The notes beneath the pieces were generated by a model, which saw nothing but the letters and a program-made list of their open reading frames with translations, did no database searches and was not told the origin of the DNA. Below, piece by piece: positions 43,788 to 51,680 of a DNA stretch of 64,000 nt. This stretch comes from an uncultured Lachnospiraceae bacterium (GTDB taxonomy: Bacteria > Bacillota > Clostridia > Lachnospirales > Lachnospiraceae), in NCBI GenBank assembly GCA_910578885.1, contig CAJTSH010000012.1:1-64000 (forward strand), written 5' to 3'. The translations under genes and the position numbers were made by a program. The first letter of the stretch is position 1, and each line of letters starts with the position of its first letter.

Positions 43788-44588
43788 GTGCAGGTGAAGT
43801 CAGGGAAAAGAATAGGAAAAAATGCACAGACATTACAAGAAATCAGAAGAAAGTACGACAGGTATCAATGGGGAAAAGGTGAATTATTAGGATATTTTCT
43901 GCTTTATATTGGTTTATCTATAGGGCTTGCATGGTTATTTTACCGGGATATCCGGGGAGCGGTTCCGATTGGTGGAATAGTTCTTCCGGTTGGTCTGAAG
44001 CGAAAAGACAGGGAATTGCTGGAGCGTCAAAAACAGCGGCTGACGGCAGAGTTTACAGATTGCATCCGTCTGGTGGCGGGCGGACTTGCGGCAGGCTATT
44101 CTATGGAAAATGCGTGGAAGAATGCAGAGCCGGATTTAGAAAAGCTGCATGGAAGGGAGGCGGTTATGTGTGAGGAATTGCGGACATTGAATTATGGCGT
44201 GGCAGTCAATGAACCGATTGAGAAGCTGCTCTTAGATTTTGCAGACAGGAGCGGATTAGAGGATGTATTTAGTTTCTGTCAGGTGTTTTCTTTTGCGAAA
44301 AGAAGCGGAGGGAATCTGACAAAGATTATCGGCAATACAGTAAAGCAGATCGGCGACAAGCGGGAGGTACTTCAGGAAATAGAAACTGTCATGTCGGCGA
44401 AAAAGCTGGAACAAAAAATCATGAATATCATTCCCCTGCTATTGCTTGCTTATGTAAGCGTTAGCTCGCCTGATTTTATTTCTCCGCTGTATCAGAATCT
44501 GTTCGGTCAGATCGTAATGAGTATTTGTCTGGCTGTTTATGGCTTGGCATTCCTCTTATCGGAGAAAATCATTAGAATCGGGGTGTAA
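43788..44588 (+). CDS. TadB-like type II secretion F-domain protein
   Basis: 266 residues. Two N-terminal helices (about 30-65) and two C-terminal helices (about 212-262) flank a cytoplasmic T2SF domain (FTDCIRLVAGGLAAGYSMENAW, FCQVFSFAKRSGGNLTKII). It forms the inner-membrane platform with TadC. The GTG at 43788 is used here; a CTG at 43776, overlapping the tadA stop and 7 bases after AGGAGG, would add four residues and may be the true start. Confidence 0.88.
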   Translation: MQVKSGKRIGKNAQTLQEIRRKYDRYQWGKGELLGYFLLYIGLSIGLAWLFYRDIRGAVPIGGIVLPVGLKRKDRELLERQKQRLTAEFTDCIRLVAGGLAAGYSMENAWKNAEPDLEKLHGREAVMCEELRTLNYGVAVNEPIEKLLLDFADRSGLEDVFSFCQVFSFAKRSGGNLTKIIGNTVKQIGDKREVLQEIETVMSAKKLEQKIMNIIPLLLLAYVSVSSPDFISPLYQNLFGQIVMSICLAVYGLAFLLSEKIIRIGV

Positions 44589-44589
44589 A

Positions 44590-45810
44590 ATGAAGGTCAG
44601 ATATTATGTTTTTATTGCTGTAATTACGTTGTTTCTAGCTGGCGTTTCTTTGTTGGAGGGAAGCGGAGAGGAAGAACTGGAGGAATCAAAAATACTGGTG
44701 CGCGGTGAGCCGGGAGAAGGAGACAAAGATGTTGAACTGGAACTTACAGTACCGGAACTTGAAGAGACAGTTACTTATCAGCTTTCGATAGCGGAACGAG
44801 AGTACAATGAGGATGAGAGGGAGAAATTGTTCGCACAGGCAGTCAAGGAAATAGAAGAGAGCTTTCCCGCAGAGGGAGAGACAATCAGCCGCATTACGAA
44901 ACCCGTGCAGTTACTGTCCAGAGCACAAGATGGGCTCATCGAGGTGGAGTGGAGCTTTGGGGATACTGCAGTTATTTTGGAGGACGGAAGTATTGACGCC
45001 TCAAAGGTGGATGAAAAAGGAACATTGGTTCTGGTCTGTGCACAGCTTCATTATAGGGATTATCTGTATATCTATGAATTTCCGGTTTGTGTTTATCCGG
45101 AGAGCTTGGATGGAATGGAACGATTAATGAAGAAATTGGGAAATTATTTTGAGGAGAAGGAGATACAGAATGTCAGGGAAGCCGAAGTGGAATTGCCGAA
45201 GGAGTTGGAGGGGCATGTTTTGAACTGGTCTTACAAAAAGTCCTATTCGACGTTATGGATTTTGGGCTTGGGTGCGTTTGCAATGATCCTGATTCCTTGG
45301 TATATGCGGGAGAAGGAAGAGAAGCGGCGCCAGGAGAGGAAGGTGCAGTTGGAAATGGAGTATCCGGGAATGCTGGCGGAATTTTCACTTCTGCTCGGCG
45401 CAGGAATGACGGTAAGAATTGTTTGGGAAAAGTTGGTTTTATCCTATGAGGAAAAGCAAAAGCAGGGAAAAAGGAAAAAGAGTGAGGTTTTGGAACAGAT
45501 GAAATTAACCTATCGTCAGATTCAGGATGGTGCAGGGGAGGTGAGCGCCTATGAGGGTTTTGCAAAACGTTGCGAAGCGGCGTGTTATCGAAGATTTACG
45601 ATGCTGCTGACACAATATCTGCAAAAAGGAACAAAAGGATTGGCAGAGACTTTGGAGCTGGAAGCTGCCCAAGCGTTTGAGAATAGAAAAAATCTTGCAA
45701 GACGGCGTGGAGAGGAAGCCGGAACCAAGCTGCTGCTGCCAATGATAATGATGCTATTTGTAGTGATTGCCATTATGATGATACCGGCATGTATGACAAT
45801 GGAACTATAG
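44590..45810 (+). CDS. TadC-like platform protein with N-terminal extracytoplasmic domain
   Basis: 406 residues. The C-terminal half is TadC/T2SF-like (YPGMLAEFSLLLGAGMTVRIVW, GLAETLELEAAQAFENRKNL) with a final transmembrane helix. The N-terminal half is unusual: a helix at about 5-23, then roughly 190 acidic residues (about 25-215) before the next helix. The first part therefore seems to lie outside the membrane. Usual TadC proteins lack this domain. ATG 44590 follows the tadB stop by one base. Confidence 0.85.
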   Translation: MKVRYYVFIAVITLFLAGVSLLEGSGEEELEESKILVRGEPGEGDKDVELELTVPELEETVTYQLSIAEREYNEDEREKLFAQAVKEIEESFPAEGETISRITKPVQLLSRAQDGLIEVEWSFGDTAVILEDGSIDASKVDEKGTLVLVCAQLHYRDYLYIYEFPVCVYPESLDGMERLMKKLGNYFEEKEIQNVREAEVELPKELEGHVLNWSYKKSYSTLWILGLGAFAMILIPWYMREKEEKRRQERKVQLEMEYPGMLAEFSLLLGAGMTVRIVWEKLVLSYEEKQKQGKRKKSEVLEQMKLTYRQIQDGAGEVSAYEGFAKRCEAACYRRFTMLLTQYLQKGTKGLAETLELEAAQAFENRKNLARRRGEEAGTKLLLPMIMMLFVVIAIMMIPACMTMEL

Positions 45811-45824
45811 GAAAGGAGTACAAA

Positions 45825-45992
45825 ATGAAAGAAATCAAACGTTTTTTGAAAGAAGAGGATGGGATGGCAGTAGTCGAGGTGGTCTTGATACTGGTGGTTC
45901 TGATTGGGCTTGTAGTTATTTTTAAATCACAGATTACTGCCCTGATCAAGAAGATATTAAAGAAAGTATCGACAGAAGCGGGTTCCATTTAA
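45825..45992 (+). CDS. Flp/Flp1-like type IVb pilin
   Basis: 55-residue prepilin. The short leader ends in EEDG, and the mature part starts MAVVEVVLILVVLIGLVVIF with the invariant Glu at +5, the site expected for the A24 peptidase. The whole mature helix is followed by a short basic tail. GAAAGGAG precedes ATG 45825. It is the only obvious major pilin in the locus. Confidence 0.9.
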   Translation: MKEIKRFLKEEDGMAVVEVVLILVVLIGLVVIFKSQITALIKKILKKVSTEAGSI

Positions 45993-45995
45993 CTC

Positions 45996-47558
45996 ATGAG
46001 AGAAGTGAGAAATAACAGAATCTGCGGGAGCACAAGCATATTTTTCAGTCTGGTCTTACTGCTGGTTTCTTCCCTGATATTTACACTGTTGGAGGGAGCC
46101 AGAGTGGAAGGGCTGAAAGCATGCGCCAGAATGAACAGCGATCTAGTAACGGAGTCGGTTCTGGCGGAATATGTGAAGCCTCTTTGGGAGAACTATCATC
46201 TGCTTGCAGGAAACGGAGGAAATGAAAATGGGGAATGGGATGTCAGGCGTATTTCACAGAGCGCAAAGCAGATAGGAGAAGATAATTTAGAGTGGCAGAC
46301 TGATGGTAAAAGAGGTCTATGGATGTATCCGCTTCACATTGAAAATGCGGAGGTAACAAATTATCATCTTATTACGGATGACGAAGGGGAAGGATTTTAC
46401 CATCTTGTTATAGAAAGCATGAAGAACAGTTTACCAATGGATGCAGCAGAAGCTATTTACAAAAAAATAAAGAAGATGCAGAAAACCGAGGAAGATGCGG
46501 GTGATGTATCTCTTAAGGTGGATGAAGCAAAATCCTGTGTAGAGCAGGCGGCAAAAGAAGAAAATGCGGATACGAAAGAGGAGCGGGAAGGGGGAGAAGA
46601 TGTAAAAGCGGAACTGCCTGACCAGCCGGCGGAACAAGACGGAAATGAGATAGATAATCCTCTGGAATATATAGGGGAATGGAAGTCGGCGGCGCTTTTA
46701 ACGCTTCTTGGAGCAGACCCATCCAGTCTGTCTGCAAAAAAGGCAGATACCGGTAAGGCGCTGGAGAAGCGGAAGAAAAATACAGGGAATTGGGAAAAGG
46801 TATCGCAGGAAGATGCGTGGTATGAAAGAATTCTGTTTCAGGAATACTTGTTAAAATATTTTGAGGCATATCCGACCGGGAAAACAGAAACGGAGCGGGA
46901 AGTGTCTGCCGGGCAGGATACACTTTCAGGAAGTTTGGAGTATGAGATGGAATATTTGATTGTGGGAAAGGCTTCGGATAAGAAGAATCTGGAGGGAGTG
47001 TTAGAGCGAATTCTCTTACTTCGGGAAGCTGCAAATTTCATTTATTTACAGACAGATGAGCAAAAGAAAAGTGAGGCGCTCACTTTGGCAACGCTTCTTG
47101 TAGGCGCAACTGGAAACGGGTTGTTAATAAAAGGAGTTCAACAGGGAATTCTTGCGGTCTGGGCGTTTGCAGAAAGCGTATCTGATGTGAGGAGCTTGCT
47201 GGCAGGGGAAAAGATTCCCATTATAAAAACATCTGCCGAGTGGTCAACAGACGTTGGAGGATTATCAAAAGAATCCGGTTTTAAAGAAGCAAAAACCTGT
47301 AAAAATGGATTGGAATACAAAGATTATCTGAGGGTGCTTATGTTTTTGACAGGAAAAACTAAGCTCTGTTACCGGGCAATGGATTTGATAGAGCGGAATC
47401 TGCAGGCTGTAGACGGGTATTCCGATCTGCGGATGGATATGCTGTGGGATCGGTGCATGATTCGATACAATTATACGGCAAGACCAATGTTTCTGTCGCT
47501 GGAAATAGAAAAGTATCAATGGAGTATCCGAAAAACAGGTACTTACAGGGAAGAATAG
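45996..47558 (+). CDS. DUF5702-like Tad pseudopilin/minor component
   Basis: 520 residues. A hydrophobic segment near the N-terminus (IFFSLVLLLVSSLIFTLLEGARV) resembles the TadE/pseudopilin-like anchor of DUF5702 proteins. The rest is a long extracytoplasmic region with an acidic Glu/Lys stretch (about 165-215). It follows the pilin gene by 3 bases. In Lachnospiraceae this gene commonly sits between flp and tadE-like genes (from memory). Role unknown, probably a minor pilus or scaffold protein. Confidence 0.8.
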   Translation: MREVRNNRICGSTSIFFSLVLLLVSSLIFTLLEGARVEGLKACARMNSDLVTESVLAEYVKPLWENYHLLAGNGGNENGEWDVRRISQSAKQIGEDNLEWQTDGKRGLWMYPLHIENAEVTNYHLITDDEGEGFYHLVIESMKNSLPMDAAEAIYKKIKKMQKTEEDAGDVSLKVDEAKSCVEQAAKEENADTKEEREGGEDVKAELPDQPAEQDGNEIDNPLEYIGEWKSAALLTLLGADPSSLSAKKADTGKALEKRKKNTGNWEKVSQEDAWYERILFQEYLLKYFEAYPTGKTETEREVSAGQDTLSGSLEYEMEYLIVGKASDKKNLEGVLERILLLREAANFIYLQTDEQKKSEALTLATLLVGATGNGLLIKGVQQGILAVWAFAESVSDVRSLLAGEKIPIIKTSAEWSTDVGGLSKESGFKEAKTCKNGLEYKDYLRVLMFLTGKTKLCYRAMDLIERNLQAVDGYSDLRMDMLWDRCMIRYNYTARPMFLSLEIEKYQWSIRKTGTYREE

Positions 47559-47585
47559 GTAACAGTGGGGTATCTGAACTGTTAC
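47559..47585 (+). repeat. GTAAC...GTTAC short repeat, copy D
   Basis: GTAACAGT (47559-47566) and ACTGTTAC (47578-47585) form a perfect 8-bp inverted repeat. It starts 1 base after the DUF5702 stop, inside the Tad operon. Its TGAACTGTTAC end matches copy C. Confidence 0.6.
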
Positions 47586-47607
47586 AAGAATAGAAAGCAG
47601 GAAAGGG

Positions 47608-47751
47608 AAAGAGGTGTATAAAGGTGTCTCAGAAAATGAAATATAATGGCAGAATCATATTGACGCTCGTTAAGAACTCTCTCACACCAATAAAAAAGCG
47701 GGGACTGTCATCCCGGCGATATAGAATGGAGACACCTTTGTACACCTCTTT
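47608..47751 (+). mobile_element. 144-bp MITE-like element with 23-bp inverted ends
   Basis: AAAGAGGTGTATAAAGGTGT plus CTC (47608-47630) and its reverse complement (47729-47751) match at 22 of 23 positions. No transposase or clear target duplication is seen. The ends contain the same GACACCTTTGTA core as the elements upstream of GH16 and GH81-2. It supplies the ribosome site and first codons of the TadE-like gene. Confidence 0.55.
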
Positions 47752-48496
47752 GCCTGGTTTTTATATGGTCGAAGCAGCAGTGAGTATCCCGGTGTTTGTG
47801 TGCTTTGTTGTATGTATTCTGTTCTTTTTTTGCATAATGCAGCTTCAGATTGAGATACAGGCGTCTTTAAATTATGCGGGACGAATAATTTCCGAGTATG
47901 CGGCGCTAGAGTCAGATGGGTCGGATAAGATAAGTGAGAAAGCAGAGTTTGCCGCAGCAGAGGTTTTGTTCCGGAAGCATTTGAAAGAACAGAATGCCAG
48001 AACGGAATATATCAGGGGAGGAGAACTCGGTATCAGCCTTTTGGATACAGAGCTGGAAGGGGATTACGTACATTTAAAAGTAAAGTATCGTGTCAAATTT
48101 CCGATTGGTCTGTTTGGGAAATATGAGTTTCTGGTGCATCAGCAGGCAAAGGCAAGAAAATGGACAGGAGAGAATCGGACGGCGTCGGAGAACGCCGGCT
48201 GGGTGTATATCACACCCACCGGAAGTGCTTATCATCAGACTGCACAATGCCCATATCTGGATTTGAGCATCCGAAGCGTTGCGTTTGAGGAAGTAGAAAA
48301 GCAAAGGAATCATTCGGGAGGAAGGTATGAGATGTGCAGGAAATGTGGGAAAAGCTTCGGAACCTTGGTCTATATTACAGACTACGGTGATGTATATCAT
48401 GGCAGTATTGCATGTACCGGTTTGAAGCGAAGTGTACAAAAGGTTAGATTATCGGAAATAGGAGGGCGTCATGCCTGTTCAAAATGTGGAGGGTAA
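47636..48496 (+). CDS. TadE-like pseudopilin with duplicated Cys-rich C-terminal module
   Basis: 286 residues. The pseudopilin segment is FYMVEAAVSIPVFVCFVVCI, with the TadE-type Glu before the hydrophobic helix. An extracytoplasmic region follows, then two copies of a module of about 45 residues with the pattern VYITxxGxxYH...C......V...E....G...CxxCG. This pattern resembles small Ada-like metal-binding folds. The first 35 codons lie inside the inverted-repeat element and look unlike other TadE N-termini. ATG 47636 has AAGGTG 9 bases upstream; GTG 47624 is an alternative. Confidence 0.78.
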   Translation: MKYNGRIILTLVKNSLTPIKKRGLSSRRYRMETPLYTSLPGFYMVEAAVSIPVFVCFVVCILFFFCIMQLQIEIQASLNYAGRIISEYAALESDGSDKISEKAEFAAAEVLFRKHLKEQNARTEYIRGGELGISLLDTELEGDYVHLKVKYRVKFPIGLFGKYEFLVHQQAKARKWTGENRTASENAGWVYITPTGSAYHQTAQCPYLDLSIRSVAFEEVEKQRNHSGGRYEMCRKCGKSFGTLVYITDYGDVYHGSIACTGLKRSVQKVRLSEIGGRHACSKCGG

Positions 48497-48558
48497 GTTT
48501 GGGAAAGAACTTCCAAATCTACCGGAATGTTGTGAAAAGCAAGTTGAAGGGAGAAAAA

Positions 48559-48972
48559 ATGATTCAGTCATATACATTGTTGGGAATGCTGGGATGGTGT
48601 TCCTTTGAAGATTTCAGAAGGAAAAGGGTTCTTGTATATCCGGTGTTATTGTTTGGCATCATAGGTATGCTTCTTCATCTATACTATCGGAATATATCTA
48701 TCGGCAGTCTGCTGGCTGGGTGCGCACTGGGACTGGGGCTTTTGCTGCTTAGTTATCTGACCGGACAAATTGGATCAGGAGATGCGCTGGTGCTTATTGT
48801 AAGCGGAATTTATCTCGGATTCTGGGAAAATACAAGGTTATTTTTTCATGGTCTGATTTTTTGCGGAATATGGTCGCTGCTGCTGCTGGTGTTGAAAAGA
48901 AAACGCGGAAGAGACGAGGTGGCGTTTATTCCATTTCTGTTTCTGGCCTATTTGGAGATGATGTTGTTATGA
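48559..48972 (+). CDS. A24-family prepilin peptidase, second copy
   Basis: 137 residues with about four membrane helices. The GxGD motif is GSGDALVL and the first Asp is in CSFEDFRRKRVL. It lacks the methylase domain. It differs clearly from the first copy in the operon, so it may serve the pseudopilins or be specialised. ATG 48559 has GAAGGGAG 6 bases upstream. It overlaps the next gene by ATGA. Confidence 0.87.
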   Translation: MIQSYTLLGMLGWCSFEDFRRKRVLVYPVLLFGIIGMLLHLYYRNISIGSLLAGCALGLGLLLLSYLTGQIGSGDALVLIVSGIYLGFWENTRLFFHGLIFCGIWSLLLLVLKRKRGRDEVAFIPFLFLAYLEMMLL

Positions 48973-49190
48973 AAAAGTCGCTGCGGGCAAGTTATACGGT
49001 AGAGGCGGCGATTCTTATGCCGATTGTGCTATGTATTATAGCTGTGCTGCTTCAAATGGGAATTCATATGTATCAGCAAGTGCGCAAAGAGTTCGGGAAT
49101 AAGGATTGTATCTGCCAGACCAAGGCGGTAGAGACGGTTCAGCGACTGCGGCTGGCAGGGGATGTATGGGAGGAAATTGGATGGAAGTAA
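48969..49190 (+). CDS. small TadE-like pseudopilin
   Basis: 73 residues. The opening KKSLRASYTVEAAILMPIVL is the classic TadE signature with a Glu five residues after the likely cleavage site, followed by one helix and a short outer domain. It overlaps the upstream peptidase gene by 4 bases and the downstream FHA gene by 10. Likely a minor pilin or assembly factor. Confidence 0.82.
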   Translation: MKKSLRASYTVEAAILMPIVLCIIAVLLQMGIHMYQQVRKEFGNKDCICQTKAVETVQRLRLAGDVWEEIGWK

Positions 49191-50365
49191 CATATAGGAG
49201 AAATGTTGGGAAGAGTTTTATGGTAATTAGCGGAATTTGTACGATGCCGGATTACCAGATTGAAATGTGTAAAAGAAATCAGATAGATCCATTTTTAGAT
49301 TTTGAAACAATGATAGCGGACGGTCAAATGGAATATTGGTATGACATTACGGGAAAACAGTCTTTTGAAGAATATGTAAAGTATAAAAAACTAGGTTATC
49401 AGGAAGTGCGGAAACTGATATCGGCTATTTATAACGGAATAAAAGAGGCTGAGAATTATCTTCTAAAGGAACAGTCAATTTTGCTTTTGCCGGAATGCCT
49501 ATACGTTTCAAACCACAGCAAAGAAGTATTTCTATGCTATTGTCCGGGAGAAGAAGTTCCCTTTACCGATGGTTTTCATACATTGATGGAATATCTTCTC
49601 ACCTACATAGAGCACGGGGAAGAGCAGGCGGTAGCTGTTGGTTATAAGATTTATCAGATGACGCTGAAGCCTAATTGTGCAATAGATAAGATCTGGAGCT
49701 TGCTGGGAGAATCGGAGAATATAGAACTTAGAGGCGAGGAGAAAAAGCGAGATAAAGAAAGGGTAAATCAGATAGATCGGAGTTATGAAAGAGAGGAGCA
49801 GGCTGCAGATTGCGTAGAGGAAGAACTGGCGTATGACAACTTAAATACGAGGAATTTGCAGGAACCGGGGAAGCGGGAGACAAGCGTTTTTTCGGAAAGA
49901 TGGTTAGAAAAAGGAAGACGGCTGCTGCAAGCAGGGAGACAGACAATTCAGGAGTGGAGTCCATATAAGCAGAAAGAAAAGAATCAGATGGTATTTGAGC
50001 CTATGAATGAGAGCGAACAGAAAAAGGAGAGGCAGACTTCTTTTCTGGATAAGAATAAGGAGGAAAGAAAAATGGCAAAATTAGTATATATCGGAGGAGA
50101 AATAGAAAGAGAAATATATCTGAACAAAGATATTTATTGTGTTGGAAGCCAGAAGGACGCAGATATCGTTCTGGGAAGCGAGACGGTCAGCCGTCTTCAT
50201 GCAAGAATCAATAATGCAGACAATATCTATTATATTGAAGACTTGAATTCCAGAAATGGAACATGGGTCAATGGAAAGCTGCTTCATTATATGGAAAAGG
50301 TTTCCTTGAAGCATAGAGACATCATAGCATTTGCGGATGAGAGATTTCGTTATGAGGAAGAGTAA
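49181..50365 (+). CDS. DUF6382-FHA protein
   Basis: 394 residues, cytoplasmic. The N-terminal part (about 1-190) matches the DUF6382 type (TYRRNVGKSFMVISG, LLPECLYVSN, MTLKPNCAIDKIWSLL). A charged linker follows, then a C-terminal FHA domain (about 305-390: YCVGSQKDADIVLGSETVSR and LHARIN, DLNSRNGTWVNG) that binds phosphothreonine peptides. ATG 49181 has GGAGG upstream. Its place in the Tad operon suggests Ser/Thr phosphorylation controls the pilus, but no kinase gene is in the window. Confidence 0.85.
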   Translation: MEVTYRRNVGKSFMVISGICTMPDYQIEMCKRNQIDPFLDFETMIADGQMEYWYDITGKQSFEEYVKYKKLGYQEVRKLISAIYNGIKEAENYLLKEQSILLLPECLYVSNHSKEVFLCYCPGEEVPFTDGFHTLMEYLLTYIEHGEEQAVAVGYKIYQMTLKPNCAIDKIWSLLGESENIELRGEEKKRDKERVNQIDRSYEREEQAADCVEEELAYDNLNTRNLQEPGKRETSVFSERWLEKGRRLLQAGRQTIQEWSPYKQKEKNQMVFEPMNESEQKKERQTSFLDKNKEERKMAKLVYIGGEIEREIYLNKDIYCVGSQKDADIVLGSETVSRLHARINNADNIYYIEDLNSRNGTWVNGKLLHYMEKVSLKHRDIIAFADERFRYEEE

Positions 50366-50435
50366 TAGAATCAGGGAGAAGCTCTTTACAGAATAAAAAA
50401 GCTGGGGTATCATGGAAAAAAGCGAGGAAGATACC

Positions 50436-51503
50436 ATGATAAATAAAATTGACAGTAGATTAAAGGGAGAAGGATACCGTTTTCTGAAAGTGAAACCTGA
50501 GGAGGCAGGCGTATACTATCGTTACGTAAATGGAACGGCACAAGTAGTCGTAGGATTTTACGGTCATGATGGGTTTTGGCTTGACGGCAGACAGATAGAA
50601 TTGTTATGGCGAAATCTCCGGGAATTATTTTTTCATCCTTGGGGCAGGCTGGAGGGCTATCAGGAGGATGCCGCAATTCATGACGTAGAGATTTTGATGT
50701 TATTTGTAACAGAGCATCCGGAGAGATATAAAGAGCATTGTTCCGGCGCTCTGCCGGTATGGATATTTGATACCAGGATGAACAGGCTGCTTATCTATGA
50801 AAATCAGCCGGGAGATTTTTTCGGGATAAGGGCAGTGCTTGAGAGCGCAGGCGCCGAGCAGGCAAAGCAGGATTTAGGCAATGAGAGCGATTTGTCAAAC
50901 GGCGCTTCGAGAGGGACGGGGTGGAATCGAATTCCGTTTGTAAGCATAGGATTGGCAGCAGTCAATATAATTGTTTTTCTTGTACTGACATTTTTAGGCG
51001 ATACGGAGGATGCTGTGTTTATGATGAATCATGGCGCAGTCTATCCGGAACTTGTGGCAGCCAGTGGAGAGTGGTATCGGTTGTTTACCTGCATGTTCCT
51101 GCATTTTGGGGTAGAACATCTGATGAATAATATGGTGCTCCTCGTGGTGGCGGGGACACAGTTGGAACATGCACTGGGGAAGGTAAAATATCTTCTGCTT
51201 TATCTTCTTGCAGGATTGGGCAGCAGTCTCTTGTCGCTTGGAATGATGATAAAAACAGGGGATTTAGCAGTGTCGGCTGGAGCTTCCGGTGCGGTGTATG
51301 GTATTATAGGCGCACTTTTATGGGTGGCAATCAGGAATCGCGGAAAGTTTGAGAATCTGACAGCCAGAGGTCTGGTGATTATGATTGGTTTGTGCCTGTA
51401 TTTTGGTTTTACCACTACGGGAGTGGATAACTGGGGACATGTTGGAGGTCTGATTTCCGGTTTTGTATTTTGTGTCCTGCTATACCGGAAAAGGAGACGT
51501 TAG
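50436..51503 (+). CDS. rhomboid-family intramembrane serine protease
   Basis: 355 residues. The N-terminal soluble domain (about 1-165) precedes six or more membrane helices. Catalytic Ser is in GASGAVYG and His in NWGHVGG; the HFGVEHLMNNM motif of rhomboids is also present. ATG 50436 has AGGAAG at 7 bases and begins MINK; ATG 50412 with a weaker site would add eight residues. Last gene of the Tad operon, so its substrate might be a pilus component (inference). Confidence 0.9.
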   Translation: MINKIDSRLKGEGYRFLKVKPEEAGVYYRYVNGTAQVVVGFYGHDGFWLDGRQIELLWRNLRELFFHPWGRLEGYQEDAAIHDVEILMLFVTEHPERYKEHCSGALPVWIFDTRMNRLLIYENQPGDFFGIRAVLESAGAEQAKQDLGNESDLSNGASRGTGWNRIPFVSIGLAAVNIIVFLVLTFLGDTEDAVFMMNHGAVYPELVAASGEWYRLFTCMFLHFGVEHLMNNMVLLVVAGTQLEHALGKVKYLLLYLLAGLGSSLLSLGMMIKTGDLAVSAGASGAVYGIIGALLWVAIRNRGKFENLTARGLVIMIGLCLYFGFTTTGVDNWGHVGGLISGFVFCVLLYRKRRR

Positions 51504-51536
51504 GTTACCGGAACGACCGAAGGAGTGAACAGTAAC
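51504..51536 (+). repeat. GTTAC...GTAAC short interspersed repeat, copy B
   Basis: A 33-bp element beginning GTTACCGGAACG and ending GTGAACAGTAAC, homologous along its length to copy A (16832). It starts at the base after the rhomboid stop codon. Confidence 0.7.
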
Positions 51537-51549
51537 GACGTTAGAAATT

Positions 51550-51580
51550 TTATCAGAACTTGCGTTGCAACTTCTGATAA
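51550..51580 (+). terminator. hairpin after the Tad operon
   Basis: TTATCAGAA-C-TTGC-GTT-GCAA-C-TTCTGATAA is a 13-bp stem with one C:C mismatch. There is no real U-run, so it may be a repeat rather than a terminator. Confidence 0.45.
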
Positions 51581-51622
51581 GTTATACTAAATATATGTTA
51601 TGCGAAGCAAAACCGGCGCTTA

Positions 51623-51656
51623 TTATGAGAATCCGAAAAGCCGGTTTCTCATAAGC
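51623..51656 (+). repeat. TTATGAGAATC hairpin repeat, copy 2
   Basis: TTATGAGAATCC / GGTTTCTCATAA stem, with CTCATAAGC at the end, aligns with the minus-strand copy at 18543-18575. It lies 24 bases before the next start codon. A partial TTATGCGAAGC repeat lies just upstream (51598). Confidence 0.65.
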
Positions 51657-51680
51657 TATATTAGATTCTGGAGGAAGAAA

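Noticed and set aside
50412..50435. Upstream ATG for the rhomboid gene
   Set aside because: Its ribosome site is weaker and too close; the downstream ATG has AGGAAG at good spacing. Kept only as an alternative.
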